Shown piece by piece: positions 55,328 through 64,000 of a stretch of 64,000 bases of DNA. The number at the start of each line of letters is the position of its first letter. Within the stretch, counting starts at the first letter, position 1. The DNA is taken from positions 1 to 64,000 of the forward strand of contig CAMVAJ010000002.1 in NCBI GenBank assembly GCA_947165425.1. The letters are read 5' to 3'. Position numbers and translations under genes: made by a program. The stretch is from an uncultured Clostridia bacterium. Lineage in GTDB: Bacteria > Bacillota > Clostridia > Christensenellales > Aristaeellaceae. The notes beneath the pieces were generated by a model. It did not search any database. It was not told where the DNA came from and saw only the letters and a program-made list of their open reading frames with translations.

Positions 55328-57928
55328 TCAGCGGATAATGAGGCCGCTGTCGTCCGCGTCCACGACGATCTCCTCGCCGGGGCGGATGTCGCCGGCCACG
55401 ATGCGCCGGGCCACGAGGGTCTCCACGTGGGCCTGCAGATACCGCTTCAGGGGGCGCGCGCCGTAGACGGGGTCGTAGCCCTCGTCCACGATGTGGGTCA
55501 GCGCGGCGTCGGTCAGGGTCACGTGCAGGCGGCGGTCCGCCAGACGGCTGTTGAGGCTGTTCATCATCAGGCCGACGATCCGGGTGATCTGCTCGCGGGT
55601 CAGGGGCTGATAGGTGACGATCTCGTCGATCCGGTTCAGGAACTCCGGGCGGAAGTGCTGCTTGAGCAGCCGGTCCACCTGGTCCCGGGCCTCCTGGGTG
55701 AGGTGGCCGTCGCCGTCAATGCCCTCCAGGATGTAGCTGCTGCCCAGGTTGGAGGTCATGATCAGGATCGTGTTCTTGAAGTCCACGGTGCGGCCCTGGC
55801 TGTCCGTGATGCGGCCGTCGTCGAGCACCTGCAGGAGGACGTTGAACACGTCGGGGTGCGCCTTCTCCACCTCGTCGAAGAGGACGACGGAGTAGGGGTG
55901 GCGGCGGACCGCCTCGGTCAGCTGGCCGCCCTCGTCATAGCCCACGTATCCGGGAGGCGCGCCGATGAGCCGGGAGACGGAGAACTTCTCCATGTACTCG
56001 GACATGTCGATCCGCACCATGTTGCGCTCGTCGTCGAAGAGGGCCTGGGCCAGCGCCTTGGCCAGCTCCGTCTTGCCCACGCCGGTGGGGCCGAGGAAGA
56101 GGAAGGAGCCCAGCGGCCGGTTGGGGTCCTGGATGCCGGCCCGGCTGCGCAGGATGGCCTCGCTGACGCGGCGGACCGCCTCGTCCTGGCCGATGACCCG
56201 CTCGTGCAGCGTGTCCTCCAGGCGGAGGAGCTTCTCCCGCTCGGACTCCATGAGCTTCGTCACCGGGACGCCAGTCCAGCGGGAGACGATGCGGGCGATC
56301 TCATCGTCGGTCACCTTGTCGTGCAGCAGGCTCTCCTCCCCCCCGCGCTGCTCGGCGATGGCCTCGGTCTCGCGTAGCTCCTTCTCCAGCTGCGGGAGCT
56401 TGCCGTACTTCAGCTCCGCGGCCTTGTTCAGGTCGTAGCTGCGCTCGGCCTTCTCCATCTCGGCGCGGGTTTGCTCGATCTGCTCGCGCAGGCTGTTGAC
56501 CTTGCCGATGGCGTCCTTCTCGGTCTCCCAGCGGGTCTTCATGGCATCGAAGGAGGCGCGCTCGTCGGCCAGCTCTTTGCGGACCTCCTCCAGGCGGCCC
56601 TTGGAGAGCTCGTCGTCGTCGTGGCTCAGGGCGGCCTCCTCGATCTCCAGCTGCATGATCTTGCGGCGGACGTCGTCCAGCTCGGTGGGCATGGAGTCGA
56701 TCTCCGTGCGGATCATGGCGCAGGCCTCGTCCACCAGGTCGATGGCCTTGTCGGGGAGGAAACGGTCGGTGATGTAGCGGTCGGAGAGGGTGGCGGCGGC
56801 GATCAGCGCGCTGTCCTGGATCTTCACGCCGTGGAAGACCTCGTAGCGCTCCTTCAGGCCGCGCAGGATGGCGATGGTGTCCTCGACGGTGGGCTCCTCG
56901 ACCATGACGGGCTGGAAGCGGCGCTCCAGGGCCGCGTCCTTCTCAATGTACTTGCGATACTCGTTCAGGGTCGTCGCGCCGATGCAGTGCAGCTCGCCGC
57001 GGGCCAGCATGGGCTTGAGCAGGTTGCCGGCGTCCATCGCGCCCTCGGACTTGCCGGCGCCGACAATGGTGTGCAGCTCATCGATGAAGAGCAGGATGCG
57101 GCCCTCGCTCTTCTTGATCTCCGCGAGCACAGCCTTGAGCCGCTCCTCGAACTCGCCGCGGAACTTCGCGCCGGCGATCAGGCTGCCCATGTCCAGGGAG
57201 AAGATGGACTTGTCCTTCAGGGAGTCCGGCACGTCGCCGCGGACGATCCGCAGGGCGAGGCCTTCCACGACGGCGGTCTTGCCGACGCCGGGCTCGCCGA
57301 TCAGCACGGGGTTGTTCTTCGTCTTCCGGGAGAGGATGCGGACCACGTTCCGGATCTCGGCGTCGCGGCCGATGACCGGGTCCAGCTTCTGCTTCCGGGC
57401 CATCTCGGTCAGGTCGGTGCCGTATTTCTTCAGGGCGTCGTAGGTCTCCTCGGGCGTGTCGGTGGTGACGCGGGTCGCGCCGCGGACGCTGCTGAGGGCC
57501 TTGAGGAAGGCCTCCGGGTCGTAGCGCATCTGGGAGAGCAGAGCCTTGACCTTGCCGTTGGGCTTGGCGGCGATGCCCATCCAGAGGTGCTCGACGGACA
57601 CGTACTCATCCTTCATCCCCTTGGCCGCGGCGCTGGCCTCCGCCAGGGCCTTGTCCAGCTCGGGGGAGATGTAGATCTTGTCCGCCTCGCGGCCGGAGCC
57701 GGTGACCCGGGGCATGCGCTCGATGGCGTCCTGGACGGACGCCTTCAGGGTGGGCACGGAGTAGCCGGCCTTGGTCAGCAGCTGGGGGATCAGCTCCTGC
57801 TCGTTTTCGGTCAGGGCGAGGATCAGGTGCTCCTGGTCCGCCTGCATATGCTGATACTCCACGGCGATCTGCTGGGCCCGGGCCAGGGCCTCCATGGATT
57901 TGCGGGTATAATTGCTGGTAGCTGCCAT
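55328..57928 (-). CDS. clpB: ATP-dependent chaperone ClpB
   Basis: Clp_N repeats; [15 protein letters not shown]; long middle domain; [18 protein letters not shown]2 small domain. Confidence 0.97.
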   Translation of the reverse strand: MAATSNYTRKSMEALARAQQIAVEYQHMQADQEHLILALTENEQELIPQLLTKAGYSVPTLKASVQDAIERMPRVTGSGREADKIYISPELDKALAEASAAAKGMKDEYVSVEHLWMGIAAKPNGKVKALLSQMRYDPEAFLKALSSVRGATRVTTDTPEETYDALKKYGTDLTEMARKQKLDPVIGRDAEIRNVVRILSRKTKNNPVLIGEPGVGKTAVVEGLALRIVRGDVPDSLKDKSIFSLDMGSLIAGAKFRGEFEERLKAVLAEIKKSEGRILLFIDELHTIVGAGKSEGAMDAGNLLKPMLARGELHCIGATTLNEYRKYIEKDAALERRFQPVMVEEPTVEDTIAILRGLKERYEVFHGVKIQDSALIAAATLSDRYITDRFLPDKAIDLVDEACAMIRTEIDSMPTELDDVRRKIMQLEIEEAALSHDDDELSKGRLEEVRKELADERASFDAMKTRWETEKDAIGKVNSLREQIEQTRAEMEKAERSYDLNKAAELKYGKLPQLEKELRETEAIAEQRGGEESLLHDKVTDDEIARIVSRWTGVPVTKLMESEREKLLRLEDTLHERVIGQDEAVRRVSEAILRSRAGIQDPNRPLGSFLFLGPTGVGKTELAKALAQALFDDERNMVRIDMSEYMEKFSVSRLIGAPPGYVGYDEGGQLTEAVRRHPYSVVLFDEVEKAHPDVFNVLLQVLDDGRITDSQGRTVDFKNTILIMTSNLGSSYILEGIDGDGHLTQEARDQVDRLLKQHFRPEFLNRIDEIVTYQPLTREQITRIVGLMMNSLNSRLADRRLHVTLTDAALTHIVDEGYDPVYGARPLKRYLQAHVETLVARRIVAGDIRPGEEIVVDADDSGLIIR

Positions 57929-57974
57929 GATTGTCAGCCCCCTTTCGGTGAGATTCAGAGCAGGGTCAGCGTAG

Positions 57975-57991
57975 TTTGACTATCTTTGACC
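57975..57991 (-). promoter_or_regulatory. CtsR operator upstream of clpB
   Basis: minus strand GGTCAAAGATAGTCAAA, matching the direct-repeat heptad consensus. Confidence 0.85.
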
Positions 57992-58001
57992 TTGCGGCTA
58001 T

Positions 58002-58029
58002 ATCATACACCTTTTCCATGGAATGTCAA
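58002..58029 (-). promoter_or_regulatory. sigmaA-type promoter for clpB
   Basis: minus strand TTGACA-N16-TATGAT just upstream of the CtsR site. Confidence 0.75.
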
Positions 58030-58136
58030 GGGGTTTCCCGGGTCTTTTTTACGGGTTTCCCTTCGGGGCGGGCTGTGGTATAATAGCAGGAGATCGAGAG
58101 AAATCCTGATCCGAAATCACCCGACCGGAGGCCGAT

Positions 58137-59711
58137 ATGAGCGACAAGATCACGGCGGTCCGCGACCAGGGGAAGCGCCTGGCCGAGATCGTGGAGGTGC
58201 TGCGGCGCAACGAGCTGACCAAGGGCATGAGCCCGGAGAAGCTCTGCGCGATCCTCGAGGGGCTGGGCCCGACCTATATCAAGCTGGGCCAGGTTTTCTC
58301 CATGCGGGCGGACTTTCTGCCCCAGGAATACTGCGACGCGCTGGCGCGCCTGCGCACGGACGTGGAGCCGATGCCCGGCGAGCAGGTGAGGCGCATCATC
58401 GAGACGGCCTACGGCAAGCCGGTGGAGGAGGTCTTCGCGGCGTTCGACCCGCACGCCCTGGGGAGCGCCTCCATCGCGCAGGCCCACGCCGCCACCCTGA
58501 CCACCGGGGAGCGCGTGGTGGTAAAGGTGCAGCGGGAGGGCATCCGCGAGACCATGAGCCAGGACATCCGCCTGCTGAAGCGGGCGGCGGAGCTGGTGAA
58601 GTACACGCCGGCTAAGGGCCTGGTGGATTTCAACCGGGTGCTGGACGAGATGTGGATGGTGAGCCAGCAGGAGATGGACTTCCTCTGCGAGGCGCGGAAC
58701 CTGGAGACCTTCCGCCGCAACAACGCGGAGGTGCCCTATGTCACGGCACCGGCGCTCTACAAGCAGTACACCACCGCAAACCTGCTGGTGATGGAGTATG
58801 TGGAGGGGTACGCCGTCTCGGACCGGGAGGCGCTGATCGCCGCGGGGCTGGACCCGGACGACCTGGGCGCGAAGCTCGCGGCGAACTATGTCAAGCAGGT
58901 GGTGGAGGACGGCTTCTTCCACGCGGACCCGCACCCCGGGAATCTGCGGATCCGGGACGGAAAGCTCGTCTTCCTCGACATGGGGATGATGGGGACCCTG
59001 CGGGAGCAGGACCGCCGGGCCATCGCCCGGGCGCTGGCGGGCATCGCGCGCAATGAGGTGCAGCCCTGCGTGGAGGCGGTGCTGACCCTGGGCGTCTTCT
59101 CCGAGGCCCCGGACCGCCGCCGGCTCTACCGGGACTGCGAGGCCATGATGGACCGCTACGCGGCGATGGACCTGGGCGGGATGGATCTCTCCGCGCTGAT
59201 GACGGACGTGATGGAGATCATGAAGGCCAACCACATCGGCATGCCCGCCGGGCTGACGATGCTGGCCCGGGGCATGGCGACGCTGGAGGGCGTGGTGAAG
59301 GAGCTCGCGCCGCAGTGCAACGTGGCGAAGATCGCGGCGGACCACGTGACCCAGAGCTTCCTGCGGGATTTCGACTGGCGCGGGCAGCTCCTGCGGGACG
59401 GGCGCGCGGTCTACAACAGCGGGACCAAGGCGCTTGACATCCCGGCCCTGGTCTCCGACACGCTCCGCACGGGCCTCAAGGGCGACGCGATGGTGGGCGT
59501 GGAGCAGCATCTCGGGCAGGGGACCCGCCGCGAGGTCCGGCGCGGGGTGACGCGGCTGTGCGCCACGATCCTGTGCGCCGCGCTGCTGCTGGCGGCAGCC
59601 CTCGGGGATCACACGCCCGCGGCGCTGCTGGGCCTGAGCGTGCGGGAGCTGCTTTGTCTGGGCGGCGCGGCGCCGCTGGTCTGGGTGATTTTCTTCCGGG
59701 ATAAGGACTGA
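58137..59711 (+). CDS. ABC1/AarF/UbiB-type atypical kinase
   Basis: GPTYIKLGQVFSMRADFLPQEYCDAL; GSASIAQAHAATL; EMDFLCEARNLETF; FHADPHPGNLRI. Confidence 0.95.
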   Translation: MSDKITAVRDQGKRLAEIVEVLRRNELTKGMSPEKLCAILEGLGPTYIKLGQVFSMRADFLPQEYCDALARLRTDVEPMPGEQVRRIIETAYGKPVEEVFAAFDPHALGSASIAQAHAATLTTGERVVVKVQREGIRETMSQDIRLLKRAAELVKYTPAKGLVDFNRVLDEMWMVSQQEMDFLCEARNLETFRRNNAEVPYVTAPALYKQYTTANLLVMEYVEGYAVSDREALIAAGLDPDDLGAKLAANYVKQVVEDGFFHADPHPGNLRIRDGKLVFLDMGMMGTLREQDRRAIARALAGIARNEVQPCVEAVLTLGVFSEAPDRRRLYRDCEAMMDRYAAMDLGGMDLSALMTDVMEIMKANHIGMPAGLTMLARGMATLEGVVKELAPQCNVAKIAADHVTQSFLRDFDWRGQLLRDGRAVYNSGTKALDIPALVSDTLRTGLKGDAMVGVEQHLGQGTRREVRRGVTRLCATILCAALLLAAALGDHTPAALLGLSVRELLCLGGAAPLVWVIFFRDKD

Positions 59712-59712
59712 A

Positions 59713-59760
59713 AAAGCGCAAGCGAAAAGCGGGCCGCGGCCCGCTTTTCGCTTGCGCTTT
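59713..59760. terminator. Bidirectional terminator, 48-nt perfect palindrome
   Basis: aaagcgcaagcgaaaagcgggccg|cggcccgcttttcgcttgcgcttt. Confidence 0.9.
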
Positions 59761-59765
59761 GCGGC

Positions 59766-60005
59766 TTACTTGCCGAAGAAGCTCTTGATCTTGTCCAGGA
59801 TGCCGCCGCCCTCCTTGAGCACGTCGTCCAGGTTCAGCTTCGCGGTGACGCCCTCGATGATAGCCTTGAGCTGGTCGTTGTCCAGGTCGATGCCGCTCAG
59901 CAGGCTCTTCACGACGGACATGGGGTCCTTCTGGAACTTGGCGACCAGATTCTTGTCGAGGTTCAGCTTCTCCAGCACGTCGGAGATCAGTTTCTGCAGA
60001 TCCAT
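59766..60005 (-). CDS. Small helical protein of unknown function (79 aa)
   Basis: good RBS context (aggaagg) and intergenic placement with its own terminator. Confidence 0.65.
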   Translation of the reverse strand: MDLQKLISDVLEKLNLDKNLVAKFQKDPMSVVKSLLSGIDLDNDQLKAIIEGVTAKLNLDDVLKEGGGILDKIKSFFGK

Positions 60006-60154
60006 GAAAACATCCTTCCTTTCATCTCAGTGTGTTTTTGCCTGGGCCGCATCGGTTCACGGCCGGCTTCGGATGGATGAATTATAGCGCGGCGCGCTTT
60101 TTTTCGCAAGCGGGATTTGTTTTTTGAATGTTCTGTTTTGGCCTTGGGGGCCGA

Positions 60155-61066
60155 TCAGCCCGTCATGCGCTTCAGATGGAAGCGCCGCATCAGGTCCCCC
60201 TCGAGATTGCCGTACTCCGAGACCGTGATGGCGTCGATCGCCAGCAGCTCCATGCAGGCCAGCAGGATGCAGATGCCGTGGACCACGATGTCCGCCCGGC
60301 CCGGCTGGAGGCTCGGAAGCTTTTTCCGCTCGGCTACGGTCAGCCCGGAGAGCTGCAGGGCCTGCCGCTCCACCTCCGCCCGGCGCAGCGCGGTGCCGTG
60401 CAGGCAGGTGCGGTCGGTCCAGGGGGCGCTGCGGATCAGAGCGCCCAGGGCGGTGAAGGTGCCGCCGGTGCCCCGCCAGGCCGCGGGGCTGCGCCAGGCG
60501 GGCTGGCCCTCGAGGGCCTCCGCCAGTACGCCCCGGGCCGCCGCGGTCACCGCGGGCAGATCCTCCGGCCCGTCGATGGCCAGCAGCCGCTGGAGCCGGA
60601 CGGCCCCCATCTGGCAGGACAGGGCCTGGTCCGGGACGCCGCCCCGGCCCAGCACCAGCTCGGTGGAGCCGCCGCCGATATCGATGACGCCGCAGTCCCC
60701 GCCGTCGGAGGCGCCCAGGTAGGACAGCTCCGCCTCCTCCCGGCCAGTGCAGACCCGCAGCTCCAGCCCGGCTTGGACCCGGACCAGCCGCGCGAAGTCG
60801 CCGGCGTTGACGGCGTCGCGGACGGCGGAGGTGGCGAAGACCTGCAGATCCTCGGCCTGGGCGGCCCGGGCCAGGGCGGCCATCTGGGCGACCACTCCGG
60901 CGGTGGTCTCCATCGCCGGGAGCGAGAGCTCCCCGGCCTCGTTCAGCCCGGCAAAAAGCCGCGTCGCGGCGCGGTTCCGCTGCAGCCTGCGGCCCTCCTC
61001 GCCCGTGATCTCCGCCATCAGCATCCGCACGGAGTTGGATCCGATGCCGATCACCGCTGTCTTCAT
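60155..61066 (-). CDS. Ppx/GppA exopolyphosphatase family protein
   Basis: AVIGIGSNSVRMLMAEI; VIDIGGGSTELVLG. Confidence 0.92.
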   Translation of the reverse strand: MKTAVIGIGSNSVRMLMAEITGEEGRRLQRNRAATRLFAGLNEAGELSLPAMETTAGVVAQMAALARAAQAEDLQVFATSAVRDAVNAGDFARLVRVQAGLELRVCTGREEAELSYLGASDGGDCGVIDIGGGSTELVLGRGGVPDQALSCQMGAVRLQRLLAIDGPEDLPAVTAAARGVLAEALEGQPAWRSPAAWRGTGGTFTALGALIRSAPWTDRTCLHGTALRRAEVERQALQLSGLTVAERKKLPSLQPGRADIVVHGICILLACMELLAIDAITVSEYGNLEGDLMRRFHLKRMTG

Positions 61067-61257
61067 GGCTCGCCTCCGTTCGTTTTCAACGGTCCCAGAG
61101 CTATTTATCATACGGAATCAAATTCTGTCATCTATCATAACCAATTCGGTGCGAAATGTAAAGAGCAAATCCGGGCGGTGTGTCTTCGCGCACACAAAAA
61201 ACCGCGCGGCGCGCGGTTTGACGCGGACGGCTCCGGGCGGGGGAAGCGCTCGGGGCT

Positions 61258-61623
61258 TCAGTCCGGGAAGGCCATCTCGTTGAGGATGATCTGCCATTCG
61301 TCGGCGGTGTAGCTGTCCAGCAGCTCCGGGTTGGTGACGGTGTAGCGCACCTCGCCGGGCTTTAAGTAGCTCAGGTCGCCCCGGGCGTGGTTCTCGATGT
61401 AGGATTTGCTGCCCACGTCCTCGAGCTTGGCCCGCAGGGAGATCAGCTCCTCCTCCTTGCGGGAGAGGATATATTGCTGGGTGGATTCCTCGCTCCGGAC
61501 CTGCCGGCGCAGGGCGTCGTTCCGGTTCATGGCGAAGGCGAACACGGTGGCCAGCAGCACGAGGATGATGATCACCATCAGCCAGGACCACTGCATCCGC
61601 CGGAGGGACTGTAGCCATCTCAT
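61258..61623 (-). CDS. Septum formation initiator family protein (DivIC/FtsL-like)
   Basis: single N-term TM, coiled coil EELISLRAKLEDVGSKSYIENHARGDLSYLKPGE. Confidence 0.85.
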   Translation of the reverse strand: MRWLQSLRRMQWSWLMVIIILVLLATVFAFAMNRNDALRRQVRSEESTQQYILSRKEEELISLRAKLEDVGSKSYIENHARGDLSYLKPGEVRYTVTNPELLDSYTADEWQIILNEMAFPD

Positions 61624-62456
61624 CTGCGATACCTCTCTTCATCCGGGCGATCCCCGGGGTGCGCCGCAAGCCAGGCCTCGCGCAGCGCGGTGAGGCAGGC
61701 CTGCCATTTGGCGATATGGTCCGTCTCCCACAGGGCGGCCTCCGCCCAGCGCAGGCGCAGCATGGCGGTCTCGCCGAAATCCTGCTTCTCCTGGGCCGCG
61801 GCGAGCTCGGCGTCCCAGTCCTCGGGCTGGGGCAGCACGAGGTCCAGGTTCTCCTCGCAGGAGGCCAGGAGCTCGGCCACGTCCTGGTCGTACTCCTCCT
61901 CCCGGAGCTGGCGCTCGACCTGCTCCAAGCTGGCGACCGCCTCCTCGGTGGGCCGGCCGCAGTAGTATTCCTTCATCAGCCAGAGCCAGGTCTCCAGCAT
62001 CGCGTCCCAGTTCTCGGCGGCTTTCCCGCCCAGGAAGACGACGCTGCCCTTGTCCAGCGCCAGGTCCTCCGCCGCGCGCAGGGCCATCATCGGGATCCGG
62101 CCGGAGCGGTTGTGAAGCTCGAGCCAGTCGTGGATCTGAAAGGCATCCTCGCTCTGATAGTCGAAGAGGGCGGTCCAGAGCGTCTCCCCGGCCGGGCGGA
62201 CCCACAGGCGGCAGGTGGCGGGGATCGCCTCGCCGTAGCGGTTGAAGGCGACCATCTCATACAGGAAGGTGTCGCCCTCGCCGCCGTCCTCGCCGGCGAT
62301 CCGGCTGATCTCGCCGGCCAGGCTGGCCGCGGCGGGGAGGGGGCGATCGTCGCTGGGCTCCAGCGAGCCATAGTTGTCCAGCATCACGGCCAGCAGCCGG
62401 CGGATGTCCATCTCGGTTCCGACCGCGCAGACGCGGGCACGATAGCATGTAGCCAT
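61620..62456 (-). CDS. Hypothetical protein
   Basis: 278-aa ORF tightly packed between divIC-like and ybbR-like genes; no family recognised. Confidence 0.7.
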   Translation of the reverse strand: MATCYRARVCAVGTEMDIRRLLAVMLDNYGSLEPSDDRPLPAAASLAGEISRIAGEDGGEGDTFLYEMVAFNRYGEAIPATCRLWVRPAGETLWTALFDYQSEDAFQIHDWLELHNRSGRIPMMALRAAEDLALDKGSVVFLGGKAAENWDAMLETWLWLMKEYYCGRPTEEAVASLEQVERQLREEEYDQDVAELLASCEENLDLVLPQPEDWDAELAAAQEKQDFGETAMLRLRWAEAALWETDHIAKWQACLTALREAWLAAHPGDRPDEERYRR

Positions 62457-62480
62457 TGGCAGTTCAAACTCCTTTGCCGG

Positions 62481-63821
62481 TCACTTTTCCTGGACCGTGA
62501 CATGCACGGTCTCGGGGGTGACCGCGGCGCTCCAGGCGGTGACGCCGCTGTTTTCGTCGGCCAGCTCGCAGATGACGGGCAGGTCGTACTCCCCGGCGGT
62601 CAGGCCGGTGAGGTCCACGCGCAGGCGGAGATCCGACGCGCGCAGCTTCAGCACCCAGAGCAGGTCGCCCTCCACCTCCGCCTCGGCGGTGCGGGGCTCG
62701 AGGGAGGCGGTCAGCCCTTCGCCCAGGCCCACGGGCTCGACCCGCAGGCTCCGGAAGGTGCGGCTGGAGAGGATCGGCCCGATCTCCACAGCCACGGTGA
62801 CGGTGTCCTGGCTGAGATAGTTCAGCTCGGTGGGCTTGCGCACGCGGATGGAGCGGTTGATGGAGTCGGTCAGATCCGTCACGTCCACCGTCGCGTCGGC
62901 GTAGATGGCGTCCAGCTGCGCCAGCACCTCGTCGGGGCCGGCGGCGTTGACGGAGGAGGGGGTGATGGTGATGGATTTGATCTCATAGCCCTCCGCCGGG
63001 GTGCCGGTGACCAGCCCCACCGTGGAGAGGTTCAGCGTCTTCATCGGGAGCATGCTCTGCTCGAGCACGACGGAGTCGATCAGCACGGACTGACTGGTGA
63101 TCTGCAGCGAGTCGGCGGGAATCTCCTCGCCCTGCCGGTCGACCAGCCGGAAGGAGACCGCCGTGCGGACGGTGCCCTCCTGGGCCGGGAGGGTGGCCAG
63201 ATCCAGCGCCGCCTCGGCCCGGACGATGCGCTCCACGAGGGAGCGGGGCCCGGAGACGGCCAGGATGGACGGCTCCGCGGAGGGGGCGGTGGAGTACCAG
63301 CCCGCGGGCGCCTCGCCCAGGGCTTCCACGCGCACGGGGATGCGGTAGCGGGTGATGTACTCGTCCACCGTGACGGTCACCGACGCGGGGGTCACCTCGT
63401 GCACGGTGCCGTAGCTGGTGGAGTTGGTCGTGGCGATTTTCAGCTCCTGCTCGCCGGTGGCGGAGATGCGGCTCAGATCGATGCGTGGGTTGTAGTTCGA
63501 GGCCTGGGCGGCCTGGTACTGCCCCTGCGGGATCTCGGCGCGGATGGTGACGGACGGGATGTCGTCCAGGCCGTCGGTGACGATGTAGCCCGCGCGCAGC
63601 AGTGTGTCGCTGCCCAGGACGGTCACGCTGCCGTCGGCCATGGTCTTCTCCCGGGTCAGGGTGGGATCCTGGGTGATCAGGCCGGCCCACAGCGCCAGCG
63701 CCAGGAGCACGGAGAGGAGCTTATAGCCCCAGTTCGAGGCGATGAGCCGCCAGAGAGCGTGCAGGAAGATGCGGAAGCGGCCCGGGGTGCGCTCGGGGTG
63801 GTCGGTACGCGGTTCGCTCAC
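62481..63821 (-). CDS. YbbR-like (CdaR) membrane-anchored regulator of diadenylate cyclase (GTG start)
   Basis: N-term TM NWGYKLLSVLLALALWAGLI followed by repeated YbbR-like beta domains; overlaps diadenylate cyclase gene. Confidence 0.88.
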   Translation of the reverse strand: MSEPRTDHPERTPGRFRIFLHALWRLIASNWGYKLLSVLLALALWAGLITQDPTLTREKTMADGSVTVLGSDTLLRAGYIVTDGLDDIPSVTIRAEIPQGQYQAAQASNYNPRIDLSRISATGEQELKIATTNSTSYGTVHEVTPASVTVTVDEYITRYRIPVRVEALGEAPAGWYSTAPSAEPSILAVSGPRSLVERIVRAEAALDLATLPAQEGTVRTAVSFRLVDRQGEEIPADSLQITSQSVLIDSVVLEQSMLPMKTLNLSTVGLVTGTPAEGYEIKSITITPSSVNAAGPDEVLAQLDAIYADATVDVTDLTDSINRSIRVRKPTELNYLSQDTVTVAVEIGPILSSRTFRSLRVEPVGLGEGLTASLEPRTAEAEVEGDLLWVLKLRASDLRLRVDLTGLTAGEYDLPVICELADENSGVTAWSAAVTPETVHVTVQEK

Positions 63822-64000
63822 GCCTTGCTCACCTCCTCGGACTTGCGGCGGAAGAGGCCGCGCAGGGAGAACCGGGGTTCCTCGTAGATGGTCTCCAGCA
63901 CCGCGCGCAGGGAGTCCGCGTCGTGGTGGCGGGTCAGCCGGCCGTGCTGGGCGACGGACATGATGCCCGTCTCCTCGGAGACGATCAGCACGATGGCGTC
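63818..64000 (-). CDS. C-terminal part of CdaA-type diadenylate cyclase (truncated by window end)
   Basis: DAIVLIVSEETGIMSVAQHGRLTRHHDADSLRAVLE; adjacent ybbR-like gene. Confidence 0.88.
   Translation of the reverse strand, partial: DAIVLIVSEETGIMSVAQHGRLTRHHDADSLRAVLETIYEEPRFSLRGLFRRKSEEVSKA

Noticed and set aside
61659-63887. 742-aa plus-strand ORF
   Set aside because: Antisense to the unknown gene and ybbR-like gene; composition typical of a shadow ORF.

Overview
This 64-kb window is ordinary high-GC bacterial chromosome. The gene families suggest a Clostridia-like Firmicute (inference, no rRNA seen). About 51 genes are dense and mostly housekeeping: serCA, a spoIIIE/ftsK translocase, argH, thioredoxin reductase + nrdD + nrdG, tldD/pmbA, two exporter ABC half-transporters, a BMP-type nucleoside ABC importer, clpB, a UbiB-like kinase, ppx/gppA, and divIC/ybbR/diadenylate cyclase. 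Hemicellulose genes are also present: a GH39-like fragment, GH67, and a cinnamoyl/feruloyl-esterase-like hydrolase. I saw no rRNA, tRNA, CRISPR array, prophage or IS element.

The points most worth a second look are:
(1) an adenosine-deaminase-like protein fused to a C-terminal SLOG/DprA-like Rossmannoid domain (41106-43559);
(2) an antibiotic-resistance-type ABC-F gene (30168-31826) behind a complete attenuator-like leader: consensus promoter, 8-aa uORF MALMKIRN carrying a K-I-R (+X+) motif, direct repeats, intrinsic terminator, and a hairpin over the RBS region;
(3) a divergent ECF-transporter S-component gene with a ZTP(pfl)-riboswitch-like leader whose 3' half looks non-canonical;
(4) two NrdR-box-like sites about 4 helical turns apart on a consensus promoter in front of an NrdD with a fused glutaredoxin-like domain;
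(5) a perfect-looking CtsR operator at clpB;
(6) a YkpA/YbiT-like ABC-F whose second NBD lacks the Walker A lysine and carries DQ instead of DE;
(7) an orphan LoaP/NusG-like factor beside two glycosyltransferases.

All family calls come from reading motifs by eye; no database search was run.
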